Positions 56,401 through 64,000 of a stretch of DNA of 64,000 nt are shown piece by piece (within the stretch, counting starts at the first letter, position 1; each line of letters starts with the position of its first letter). This DNA is from Sacculina carcini (taxonomy: Eukaryota > Arthropoda > Thecostraca > Sacculinidae). The notes under the pieces are model-generated. The model worked only from the letters and a program-made list of their open reading frames with translations. It did not search any database and was not told the origin of the DNA. Location: the NCBI GenBank assembly GCA_916048095.2, contig OU696580.1:7711108-7775107 (forward strand). The letters run 5' to 3'. A program made the translations under genes and the position numbers.

Positions 56401-57726
56401 AATTTTTCTCAAAGAAATTATATGTGCAGCTTATGTAGTATATCCGAAAAACGTAATTTTGCTAAATCCTTTAAAAGGAGTTGTATTGAGCGAATATTGA
56501 ATAAATAAGTTTTGTTATCATGTCGTTTGTATATTTATATTTTCGTATAGCTATAAAAAATCCACGGGGTACGAAAAATGACTACTGAGTCAAAAGTGGT
56601 GCGAACACTGAGAACTGCCATAAACTCAAAAGTACAGTACAAACCCCTCAATACAATGCTTCACCCGCCCATGGAGCGAAAAATTAAGACGCAATTTCGG
56701 GAAACGAATATATTTCTGAAACGTATAAACCAAAAACAAGAATAAAATAATGTATTAATAAAATACTATCCATATAATTATAAATTGGCATAACATATTT
56801 AATAAGGTAAGGTAAGGTAATGTATATTTATCAAGCGCAAATATTCACACACACAGTTTCAGATGCGCTGCATATAAACAATATCGAACACAAAGAAACA
56901 AGAACATAAGACATCATAGAAACACAGACAAATGTTATAAACACAAGACAAGCTGGATCACATACACATACAACATGAAGACAAATGACAAATACATTTA
57001 CAAATATTAAATATAATCAATGTAATTATTAATAAATATCTTAGAATTAATTAATGAATATTATCAATAATTAAATAGACTTTTAATTGACATAATAAAA
57101 ATTTAATTGAAATTTGAAAGTCCATATCGAGTACATTTATCAATTTAATTTCGATTAAGTGGTATTTTGTTTTTTTATGAATGGTTCACAACTCTGTGTG
57201 AAATACTAAGCATAAAAAATGGGAAAAACCAAATGGAACGGAAAATATAATTATAAAAAATGCAATTCCATGAGAAAATGGAATTATTCCACAAATTATA
57301 TGTTTGCAGTTTCGAAAAGTGGAGGTGCACCTGCTGAAATCGCACGTGGTATCGTTTCGTGTTGGCGCTCTCTTTATGTCCATGAGCACCTCTCGTTTCG
57401 GCAATTATTTCACCATCTTTCATCCAGGTAAAATGCATGTCAGGTGTGCCCTGCACTCGGCAGCTGATAAATGAAGTATGGCCCAGCTGTGCTGAGTTCT
57501 TCGCCAGACGAAGGCTTTTATCGATACGAGGCGAAGCTATGACATACACACACACACACACACACGTACACATACACACACACATACACACACAGACACA
57601 CACAGACACACACACACACACATACACACACAGACACACACATACACACGGACAAATAAACACACGGAATAGCACACACAAGCAGATACACGCACATATA
57701 TACAGTATATGGAGACACACAAACAA

Positions 57727-57799
<73 letters not shown>

Positions 57800-57842
57800 T
57801 AGTATGTGCACAACACATACATACATACATATACACACATAC

Positions 57843-57886
<44 letters not shown>

Positions 57887-60800
57887 TCACACTGAGAATG
57901 ACGTCAAATTTGAAGCAATTGTCGTTGACAAACGCATTCAATGCAAATTGATGACTGGAGTGATTTGCATATAGACAAGACGACTGGCTTGATGGTGCGC
58001 CCGAAGTTAAAGACGACAAAATTGTAACGTGACATCTGAATACGTCTTCGACAGTAGCCTATCCAGAGTGCGATTTTGGGAGGGAAGGGGCTGAATGATT
58101 TGGGGGGGCTGCATTTTTTTCTATGATATACACACACATTTACAAACGCGGTATGCGAGATTATGCTTTGCGATAATGCTTATATCAACAAATTCTATTG
58201 AAATATGTTTTTTCTTGACTTCTTTTAGTGAAACTCTTAGCTTTGAGGAGTTGATGGAAACATTTTGGGGAAGCTTCAGCCCCCAAGCCCCCCTCTGGAT
58301 CCGTCAGTGGTCTTCGACGACGTAATTAGCGATTTCAACTCATCAGTTCGCGAGATTTCAAAGAAAAAAAGTGAAAATTCATGTGACCGCCAAACATGCA
58401 GTTTTTTCCTCCTCTGAATGATTTCTTTTCTCTCATTCCTCATTTCTAGCAATGAGCCTATTTTTCATTTTCCACAACAAAGATAATAAATCCGTTAAAG
58501 TTAGTTGTACAACCAAATTAAACGCCAGGAAGTCAGTATAAACGAATAAAAACGAGTTCGGATTGATAAAAATACACACATTTGTACTCCAGTCCGATGT
58601 TAAATTCTCCGTTTGGCACCCCCTTCATTGCCCATCAGTGGGGAATTCCCCACATGTTACCCACCGCTGCTGTGGGTCGTGACCCAAGTCAACTTTGGGT
58701 TGCGAAACCCTAAAGTTGAAAATACAAGTTGAGTCGCGAATTTTCGCACTCAAATATAATCATATACTGTGATATACATACATTGTGTCTAGTGTTAGCC
58801 GACCATATTGACCAGATTCAAAGACCAGATTCAAAGATTCAACACAATGAATAGAAGTAGATATTTTATCATTACAACCCCACTTGATTCTTCTAGGAGT
58901 CTACTTCGTATGTTTACCGCGTATGTTCTGCATTGGCTTAGCTAGCCAACAGTAATTTAGCTATAAGTGATCCATATATTTTTCCATATACACGTTTTCA
59001 ACGCTTACCATTTTTCGTGATCTTATACACTGTTTCCGACATCTGTTCCACTATTTATCTACCTTTTTGTGTCCGCATATCTATCTGTCTATCCATCTCG
59101 CTGGGTTCTCCTGAAATGTTTGATGTTGTAGTGGTGGGAGCTAGGATGTTACGTCCCGGGTACGCTTCCCCCTTCAGTTCCTATGCTGTTTTTCTTCCTT
59201 TATTAGTTTAGGTCAGTGTTTCTCGAACTTTTTCTTATCATGGCCCCCTTCAACACAATGCGAGTTCTTGTGACTCCCCAGAAACAGTCCGTGGTCCTCC
59301 TAGAAGTCCTTGTGGCTCCATACACACATGAGTTGTCACGTCGCGAATTCTCCAGAGCTCATATACGTCGAGGGAATATTTCCACTGACCACCAAAACAA
59401 CGCCATGACCTTGCGTACAGGTGGAGTAAGCGCACAGATACCGGCGAAACACAATATTGAAATGTACAACATCGTAATTATTAATGTAATAAACTGTTTC
59501 AACATGAATGCATGAAAATATGAGAAAATATTATGGTGGCTCCTCATTTTGTCTGCGGCCCTTCAAAAGAATCTCATGACCCCATGAGGGCTATAATGAC
59601 CACGTTGAAAAAACACTGGCTTAGGTAAAATTGGGCAATGTTAGGCTAGTTAAGAAAGAGAAAGGACTGAATGTAGACCAAACGTACCCTAGGCACAACA
59701 TCCCTAGCTCCGTTGTAGCTAAATTTTTTCGACTCTCACCTTGCACAACGAGGGGAATTCGCAGCGATGCCGTTCCTAGTGCGTTGGTCACCTGACACCG
59801 GTAGAGGCCCACTCGACCACTACGCTCGTCCCCAGCGCATGTCGCACTGTCAGCTCCCGATCTTACTCCGGACACTTTCAACAGCGACATTGACCTGCGA
59901 GCGTTGAATTCGCCCGTCCCAAGCGACTCCACGCTGCCGGGGATCGCTTCCAAGCTCCACTCGAACATGCTGGCTTCGAGAGGATGAGCGTCGACCAAGC
60001 ACTCCAGAGTGACATTATCTCCACACTGAACCATGATGGTCTTGTGTTGTTGTTCAACTTGGATATCAGATGTTGGCACTGACCATTGCGACATGTCAAA
60101 GCGGGGTGGATCTGTAAATAGACAAATACAAGCACTGCCTCATAGCGGCTTCAGTCATGCTCCAAGAGCGATTGTTTTCTAGTTCCTGTTTTAATTGCTC
60201 TTCTATTTTCGGTCATTTTTATCTTATAATATTAAAATAGTAGAATAAATCGATGTTTTACAGACACTGGTACAAATACTCGGCAAAAACGTTTCCAAAA
60301 ATTAACGTGTGTTAGTTTCAGTCCATTCTAATCCTCTTCTTTATGCTCGCATTTAACTTTTGCGTCTCATGTTTGTATGATCTCGTAAAATGATTATGCG
60401 CTCACTACCTTCGCTCTCTCAAGAAGATTTGTGAAAAATATGAAATATAATTCGATTGACTAGCGTATCTCGTAAGCCTGATGAAAAAATGTTGATGTTT
60501 AACCTTACCAACGAAGAATTACAAATACTATCGAAAGAGCACATATAGAAAGACCTTAGACAAAAGGAAGAAACAAAGATATTATTGTTCCGTTAGTACA
60601 CGTGTGGAGTGATAAACATTGGAATATTGTTCCCGATGGGCTCGAATTCGAAGCCGTTATTGATCTGGATTCAGCGGCAATGGCAAACATAGCTCGTGTT
60701 TTTGTAGTCTAGGCGGGCGTGAAACTGCCTTTGAGAAGAGCACATATTGCAAATAGTCACTGCAATCTTGCGCCGAAAGGCCGAATTTGAATTTATTCAC

Positions 60801-63708
60801 AGATCGACTGAATAGAGTACATGCCTGATATTGAATGGCCAATTGCCGGCATTCGACAAACATCCTGGAGCTCAAATTGAATTCGGGCAATTCGTCTCTA
60901 TGGAGACGATACAGGTGTCCATTACACTGAAAGGCCGTTGGACTCAATTTTGAGTGAGTAAACAAGCAATATTTCGACAACTTCAATCTGCACAACTGTG
61001 CATGATTGCACAACTGTGCATGCAATAAACGATAGCTAGGGGCTCATAGGATCAAGTTGAAAGAAGTGTAGAATGTGCATGAGGCAAGGGTGAACATGAC
61101 AAGAAACTTTTTTGAGAAAATCATTTATCTCAAAGAATATATAATAGAAAAATAGTTTTATCTGGTTTATCGGATAGAAAATGCAAAAAAGAGAGTATTG
61201 TGAAATATGAGCATATATAAAATATTAATTATAGTAATTTAAGCCAATTCAGACATTAACAATTTCAATGCTATAATGAAAGCTGATTTTCTCATAAATC
61301 GTTCAGATTAATTATTATCATTCTTCATTGACTGATTTACATTAATCTTCCGGTGAAATATGAACAAAGCTTATATAAGAGCTAATTGTGCATAGCTTAA
61401 GGCTGAATTAATTATAGAGAAATGCATTGATCATGCCTAAAGACAGCGGCGCCAATGTATTTGAGATGTAGACAATGGGATGGCCGGACCGGGAGACCCG
61501 GATGTGCTCCGCTTTGAACTCAATCGATAGATGTACACCACATCTTCGTTTTCCTAGCAATATTCTACCGTCCGAGTGCAATCAAGTGTCAAATTGGCTT
61601 GTCACCTCACAAGACAGGCTCACTGGCTTAGTTATTTGCAACCCGGGGCCTCTGGTCATCCAGAGAATGAAGTCAACTTTCTAGAGGTATGACAAAGTTT
61701 GTCACGCTGTCGAGCAGCGGTTGTGTATTCAATTACGTCTTCCATCTCGCAAACAACCGGCTCGGAAACAAAGCCACAAGTGCGAGATGTGTGCTAAATA
61801 CTTTGGCAGGTGTCTAAATGAAGTCAGGTGTAGGGATAACTTGGGACTAGACGGCTGTCTATAGTTTGGTTGTGTTTGGCTGTGTTTGCGCTGTCTGGCT
61901 CTGGTTTCATAAATGCATACATTGGCGAAGACAAATTTCGCCCGTAGGAAATAAAAAATTAAAATATAAGTATAGATACAAAGTTCAAATTGAACATTTT
62001 CCATCAGACAAGTTAGCAAATTTTGAAATATCATATTAATTACACGGTATCATCTTAATCAAAACCCTATAAATCATACAGATGGAGGGTAACTTCAAAT
62101 GATATTAATTAAATAATATGGTAATCACTGAAACATAATAAGACAATATTCACAGAAGACAATTTAGCTGAGCTTAGACAGTGGGTCTAAGATATGATAT
62201 CTAGGTAGAAATAATGGTTTATATAATCTCCTTCGGAAACTCAATAAAAAATTATCTCATAAAAAGTATCGCACTTCCTAGTCTAGTGCTTCTTTATATT
62301 TCCACTCCATTTCAACTTGACGAATTCTTAAAATTCTTTTAGTTACATTCATTTTTCATTCTGCCAAAAGAAAGGCAAAAATGTCGATGAGGAAAATGTC
62401 CTTGCTGTAATATAAATCCTGCAGTTCTTTGGCGAGAGATAATTTTTTCATTCCAAATTTATATCACAAATTAGAAATTATTGAGCAGAATTTACCTGTA
62501 ATTAATAATAATAATAATAATTCACATGTCCTCATGGTCGAGAATCATTGCTTTGTAGCAATCAATACCAATTCATATGTGTGTGTGTATGTGTATGTGT
62601 ATGTGTGTGTGTCTGTCCCACTCACAATGAACATCAATCATTACACGACGTTTGACAAGACCGAGCGTGTTGGAGGCCATAATTTGGTACCATCCGGCCT
62701 GACGTCTGGACGTTCGTTGTACGCTCCAGACTTGGTTAGTCGGTAGCTGGATGGTTCGGTTGTTGGTCTCCTTGGTGATGATCACTGTGTCCGCCTCCGG
62801 GTTGGCAAGAGTCGAACAGTTGACTTGCAACAGCTCTCCCTCGTTGGCGACCAGAATTCGTGAATTCAAACCGGTGAATCTAGGCGCATCTGTGACGAAA
62901 ATCGAGTAAACCATTTCGACTGGAACTTTCATTAAATGTTAACGAGCAAGTGACCACACTAACGCATCAATAACTTTAATAAGCTGTACAAAAGTGCATG
63001 CCTCTGGCAAATATATAGTGTTGAATGAAAATATGTGTGTGTGTATGTGCATGTATATGTGTGTGTGTGCGTGTGTGCAACGTATACTGAGTCACTTGAT
63101 GCATGAATGTTTCTGTCAAATTAGCGTCAAGTTTACGACAGCATGAGCTACGAAATGTTTCTGAGACGCTGAATTCTGAAGTGTTCTCAGGTCAAAAAGA
63201 GTTTGTAAGGTTAATTGTAGAACACACGTTGTTCCACACAGTCTCCTGGGGTAGTGTGCATGCAATGTTTGGCCAAACAATCTTCTTGAAAAATTGACAC
63301 ACACCATAATATACTGTATTTTGCAAATTTGACATGTCTGCTTTGTCGTGGACATCAATGGCGGTGGCAGAGTTTTTCCGCTGGGGGGCTAAGCAAAATG
63401 ATGTGGGGCTTGGCGAAACATGAGGAACTACACTCGAAATGTTCATGGTCGGGATTTTTGGGGACTTAGGAAGGCTTGGGGAATATCATACCTCTGAGAA
63501 AATTCAGATTTTCGGGGACATTCAGACCCTCCAAGCTCCCCCCATGGACATGCCACTTACGTTTGACATTGAGAGTGTAGTTGGAGCACACTTCAGTGGA
63601 GAGTCGTGGATTTCGAGCGATACACGTGATCAGTGCTGCGTTATCCCGCCACGTAACAAGCCACTCCACCACAGAACATCCAATTCCGCTGGATAAGACG
63701 GATTATAC

Positions 63709-63782
<74 letters not shown>

Positions 63783-64000
63783 TCTCTCAAACAAACGAGA
63801 TTAAAATCGATTGCGCATTCGCAGTTGACTAGTTTTTTCCGCGTTGTTTCGATATTCCTTGCGAGTTGCTGGTCTCTTTTGTCAAGTCTGTTCAGCAATT
63901 GACCGATGTTTTGTTGGCGTAATATTTCGGAGTTAACTATCTCCATTCTCACACACTGGTAGACATTCGTGGTATTTATTCCTCGAGACGTCTTTCGGCT
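46063..64000 (-). CDS. Gene A: nephrin/SNS-like adhesion receptor, 3' part (multi-exon, partial)
   Basis: Gene-level span of a nephrin / Sticks-and-stones / Hibris-type receptor, a single-pass membrane protein of cell-cell contacts that binds NEPH/Kirre-type partners in known members. The exons, in transcript order, are 63688-63561, 62889-62626, 60111-59740, 57536-57331, 56282-56055, 53747-53510, 52829-52665, 46938-46811 and 46494 down to 46146 or 46063. They encode the end of Ig4, Ig5, Ig6, a last Ig, FN3, a transmembrane helix and a cytoplasmic tail. All eight internal junctions use GT-AG and keep the reading frame. The family call rests on domain order, the APRF and YPPRF interdomain motifs and the FN3 segment VTFAWTPSFDGG. 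The 5' end lies beyond the right edge. Family membership is firm; orthology to one named member is not. Confidence 0.88.
46811..46938 (-). CDS. Gene A exon: cytoplasmic tail, part 1
   Basis: This 128-nt exon starts in phase 1 (acceptor ttgctcag) and ends in phase 0 (donor gtaaac). Joined to the membrane exon it reads RSKRTADELNGICGVPL, then SLDVNVTYKCDE and GNIHHQQVM. The exact phase fit and the open frame support it. There is no domain homology to lean on, which is normal for nephrin-family tails. Confidence 0.66.
47693..48029. mobile_element. Tc1/Tigger-like MITE (TACCGTAAAA ends)
   Basis: Inverted ends TACCGTAAAAGCTC and AGGAGTTTTACGGTA. The interior (TTCCCCCGTAGAGTCGTTCA, CTCTATTTTTCCACTAGCTG) is shared with the fragment at 2848-2957. 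Confidence 0.72.
48550..48885. repeat. 14-bp minisatellite, 24 units, with higher-order pattern
   Basis: The unit is CTGACACGACACCA or CTGACACGACATCA. Reading the variable base (C or T) from left to right gives C C T C C C C C C C T T C T C T T C T C T C T C. The right half repeats the blocks TTCTC and TC. It lies in gene A's 5.7-kb intron. Confidence 0.92.
50100..50240 (-). mobile_element. Retrotransposon 3' tail copy
   Basis: Reverse complement of the tail module (AGCATGGGAAGAGTGCAAGC, CACCCTGAGGTGGCCCCATG). It lies in gene A's intron before the tail exons. Confidence 0.5.
51226..52250 (-). mobile_element. CR1/L2-clade LINE, 5'-truncated 3' end
   Basis: A minus-strand open frame ending near 51735 encodes the C-terminal end of a reverse-transcriptase protein: SRLDYCNSLFFHLPKKSI, RELGWLPALSRIQYKLCCIV, then FYFSAPRLYNSLPPHILR. 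These are the hallmark blocks of CR1/L2/Rex-type LINEs. A frameshift lies near 52225, and the copy is 5'-truncated at about 52250. The 3' UTR contains an A/C-rich tract (51409-51520 on +) and ends GCGCTATATCAAATACACG plus a (TTG)n tail, like the L2 3' end. It lies in gene A's 5.7-kb intron. Confidence 0.82.
52374..52565 (-). mobile_element. Non-LTR retrotransposon 3' UTR fragment
   Basis: The complement contains GAGTGACATTATG then GTGTTATCGGATGAATTG, shared almost word for word with 44720-44770 on the other strand. It then reads CTCTTTCTCTCTATATCTT, matching the stretch that precedes the 44.8-kb tail. It is a dispersed 3' UTR without coding sequence. Confidence 0.5.
52665..52829 (-). CDS. Gene A exon: transmembrane segment
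   Basis: This 165-nt exon is phase 1 at both ends, with acceptor ccaacag and donor gtaagc. A short juxtamembrane stretch (GYITNREDVFSRQSR) leads into a helix of about 23 residues, FALLVVAVSLACTVLLIL then NALI. The positive stop-transfer run KRRIAHTRSKR follows. The positive side marks the cytoplasmic face, so the Ig/FN3 part is extracellular. The downstream intron is 5.7 kb and holds the LINE fragment and the 14-bp minisatellite. Confidence 0.87.
53130..53410 (-). mobile_element. hAT MITE, family 6, inverted
   Basis: Complement of the family core (GAGCCAACTCTTCATTTTCC, CATTTGTCCTGTTCTGTCCG). The internal microsatellite is short here. It lies directly beside the (CA)n that borders the FN3 exon of gene A. 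Confidence 0.7.
53408..53498. repeat. (CA)n next to a gene A splice donor
   Basis: The CA tract on + is a UG tract in the transcript. It begins about a dozen bases after the FN3 exon's donor at 53510. Confidence 0.93.
53510..53747 (-). CDS. Gene A exon: second half of FN3
   Basis: This 238-nt exon starts in phase 0 (acceptor acatcag) and ends in phase 1. It encodes GFKYRLCKND, FQLNQLQPAVSYTLQLASYN and QLGTSSFSHPP, the C', E, F and G strands of FN3. I chose donor gtccgt after TTTG because only this gives phase 1 and joins to the transmembrane exon as TTFGAPPLGY. The nearby gtaatc would put the next exon out of frame. A (UG)n tract begins about a dozen bases after the donor. Confidence 0.83.
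54170..54270 (-). mobile_element. Two short LINE 3'-tail fragments with (TTG)n ends
   Basis: Two neighbouring pieces read (on minus) ...CGAAATACGTGTTTGTTGTTG and the like. They match the last bases of the LINE at 51226 and its (TTG)n tail. They look like minimal 3'-end insertions or a tandem duplication of one. Confidence 0.5.
54355..54636 (+). mobile_element. hAT MITE, family 3
   Basis: CAGGGGCTCCCAGCCTTTT to TAGGGAATCATG, with the interior TATACTGAATTATCATCACA shared with the 9.3-kb copy. It lies in gene A's intron inside FN3. No target duplication is left. Confidence 0.8.
54657..54786. repeat. 18-bp minisatellite
   Basis: About seven units of GTGTGTTCGCGTATAGAG with point variants. It lies between the family 3 MITE and the heptamer satellite. 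Confidence 0.85.
55018..56013. repeat. 1-kb heptamer satellite (TAAAGTG)n
   Basis: About 140 units of TAAAGTG (CACTTTA on the transcribed strand). From about 55741 to 56013 it is almost uniform. Further left it mixes with TAAAGGG, TAAAGGT and other variants. It fills much of the intron that splits FN3 in gene A and stops about 40 bases from the upstream exon. The open frame through it (HFTLYTL repeats) is an artefact. Confidence 0.95.
56055..56282 (-). CDS. Gene A exon: end of last Ig and start of FN3
   Basis: This 228-nt exon is phase 0 at both ends. It starts VSIMSYVSVLTIANTST, has the F-strand cysteine in GVHKCTARNRIGFDSA, then crosses the hinge IPDAPQNLRIV into the fibronectin type III domain (VTFAWTPSFDGGFLQ). 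This Ig-to-FN3 passage is the most diagnostic piece of the gene: nephrin and SNS share the PDPP/PDAP hinge and a W-x-P-G/S-FDGG strand. A heptamer satellite begins about 40 bases inside the following intron. Confidence 0.9.
56400..57300. other. Gene A intron, AT-rich
   Basis: No repeat family recognised apart from short GGTAA and TTAAT-rich tracts (56805-56820). Confidence 0.35.
57331..57536 (-). CDS. Gene A exon: first half of the last Ig domain
   Basis: This 206-nt exon starts in phase 1 and ends in phase 0 (donor gtgcac). It encodes SPRIDKSLRLAK, SFISCRVQGTP with the B-strand cysteine, and FTWMKDGEII with the core tryptophan. It ends at KRYHVRFQQ. On the RNA strand a (UG)n tract reaches to within a few bases of the acceptor catag. 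It joins the next exon to complete the domain. Confidence 0.85.
57541..57884. repeat. (CA)n, (TA)n, (CA)n block at a gene A acceptor
   Basis: CA tract at 57543-57653, TA tract at 57730-57796 and CA at 57849-57882. In the transcript the UG tract runs almost into the acceptor of the exon at 57536. Confidence 0.93.
58052..58309 (-). mobile_element. hAT MITE, family 1, perfect target duplication
   Basis: Inverted copy bounded by gtcttcga on both sides (58044-58051, 58310-58317). It lies in gene A's intron between the Ig6 exon and the last Ig. Confidence 0.9.
58390..58690 (-). mobile_element. hAT MITE, family 6, inverted
   Basis: CAGTGGGGAATTCCCCAC, ATTGATAAAAATACACACAT and TTTTTCATTTTCCACAACAA place it in the family. 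It lies next to the family 1 MITE in gene A's intron. Confidence 0.65.
59131..59664 (+). repeat. Same dispersed repeat, split by a MITE
   Basis: CTAGGATGTTACGTCCCGGG and TTCTTCCTTTATTAGTTTAG on the left, GGCTAGTTAAGAAAGAGAAA on the right, interrupted by the hAT MITE at 59214-59618. It lies 76 bases inside the intron after gene A's Ig6 exon. Confidence 0.65.
59214..59618 (+). mobile_element. hAT MITE, family 4 (CAGTGTTTCTCGAAC)
   Basis: Ends CAGTGTTTCTCGAACTTTTT and TTGAAAAAACACTG, with flanks gtttaggt / gcttaggt (7 of 8). It interrupts an older dispersed repeat (59131-59664) whose uninterrupted relative is at 25821-25957. Confidence 0.82.
59740..60111 (-). CDS. Gene A exon: Ig6
   Basis: This 372-nt exon is phase 1 at both ends, with acceptor tatttacag and donor gtgaga. 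It encodes a complete Ig domain: GDNVTLECLVDAHP (first cysteine), MFEWSLE (core tryptophan) and VGLYRCQVTNALG (second cysteine), ending LRIPLVVQ. It is longer than a usual 95-residue Ig domain because of an insertion around GVRSGADSATCAGDERSG before the F strand, which adds an extra cysteine. The next exon starts SPRID after a split codon. Confidence 0.87.
60130..62620. other. Gene A intron, nothing recognised
   Basis: Mostly AT-rich unique-looking DNA. A 122-codon minus-strand frame at 60657-61025 has ordinary composition but no recognisable domain or splice support. Confidence 0.35.
62626..62889 (-). CDS. Gene A exon: Ig5
   Basis: This 264-nt exon is phase 1 at both ends, with acceptor cgtcacag and donor gtgagt. 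It encodes one Ig domain beginning APRFTGLNSRIL, with NEGELLQVNC holding the B-strand cysteine. The F strand reads AGWYQIMASNTLG, where most Ig domains have cysteine in place of the isoleucine. The core tryptophan is also not evident (VIITKE). The fold may therefore lack its disulfide. The last base T joins AT of the next exon to make tyrosine, giving VHYPPRF, the typical nephrin-family hinge. Confidence 0.85.
63358..63558 (+). mobile_element. hAT MITE, family 2, touching a splice donor
   Basis: Starts CAATGGCGGTGGCAGAG, has the core GGCTTGGCGAAACATGAGG, and ends near ACATGCCACT. Its right end overlaps the 5' splice site of gene A's Ig4 exon (donor bases 63555-63560). The target duplication is not clear. 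Confidence 0.65.
63561..63688 (-). CDS. Gene A exon: C-terminal half of Ig4
   Basis: This 128-nt exon has acceptor ttatccag at its upstream side and donor gtaagt. It enters with one leftover base of a codon and ends in phase 1. It carries the F-strand cysteine of an Ig domain in ALITCIARNPRL, then SNYTLNVK, and joins the next exon to give LNVKHAPRF. Gene B has the matching sequence VGCIARNPRT in its own second Ig4 exon, which is the best evidence that this is Ig4 and that the genes are paralogues. The donor abuts the end of a MITE. The other half of the domain is outside the window. Confidence 0.75.
63711..63780. repeat. (TA)n microsatellite beside a gene A exon
   Basis: About 35 TA units ending some 23 bases from the acceptor of the Ig4 exon (63688). 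Confidence 0.95.

Noticed and set aside
57895-58030. An extra Ig exon between Ig6 and the last Ig of gene A
   Set aside because: A frame with acceptor attcag and donor gtgagt exists, but it needs phase 2 at its start; in the required phase 1 it hits a stop.

Overview
This is animal nuclear DNA, from a bilaterian and most likely an invertebrate. It has about 35-40% G+C, multi-exon genes with GT-AG introns, very many (CA)n/(TG)n and (TA)n microsatellites, and many small hAT-type and Tigger-type MITEs, a tRNA-Val-derived SINE and a CR1/L2-like LINE. I cannot name the phylum. The degenerate TTAGG-like tract near 25.9 kb belongs to a dispersed repeat and is not evidence for a telomere type.

The real gene content is two genes of the nephrin / Sticks-and-stones / Hibris family (immunoglobulin-domain adhesion receptors), head to tail on the minus strand. 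Gene A (right, about 64.0-46.1 kb) enters from the right edge. Its visible exons encode the end of Ig4, Ig5, Ig6, a last Ig domain, one fibronectin type III domain, a transmembrane helix and a basic, cysteine-rich cytoplasmic tail. Gene B (left, 42.3 kb to beyond base 1) starts with a signal-peptide exon at 42.3 kb. A 34.9-kb first intron follows, then Ig1, Ig2, Ig3 and Ig4, before it leaves the left edge. I placed the exons by hand from splice motifs and reading phase. Every junction keeps the frame, and several rebuild the family's Y-P-P or similar interdomain motif across a phase-1 intron.

Layout: 0-7.4 kb, gene B Ig exons with a SINE and MITE pieces in the introns. 7.4-42.3 kb, intron 1 of gene B: microsatellites, hAT and Tigger MITEs, two larger non-autonomous hAT-like elements (12.8-14.0 and 37.9-39.5 kb), and a few CpG-rich patches without a recognisable gene. 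42.3-46.1 kb, the short space between the genes, with a SINE and a non-LTR 3' tail. 46.1-64 kb, gene A, whose introns carry a LINE 3' end, a 14-bp higher-order minisatellite, a 1-kb heptamer satellite and more MITEs.

Both products should be single-pass membrane proteins of cell-cell contacts, such as the filtration slit, myoblast fusion sites or eye patterning in known relatives. Two adjacent paralogues suggest local duplication. Several repeats lie within a few bases to a few tens of bases of splice sites. I saw no bacterial operon, CRISPR array, rRNA, intact tRNA gene or recognisable LTR or virus-like element.
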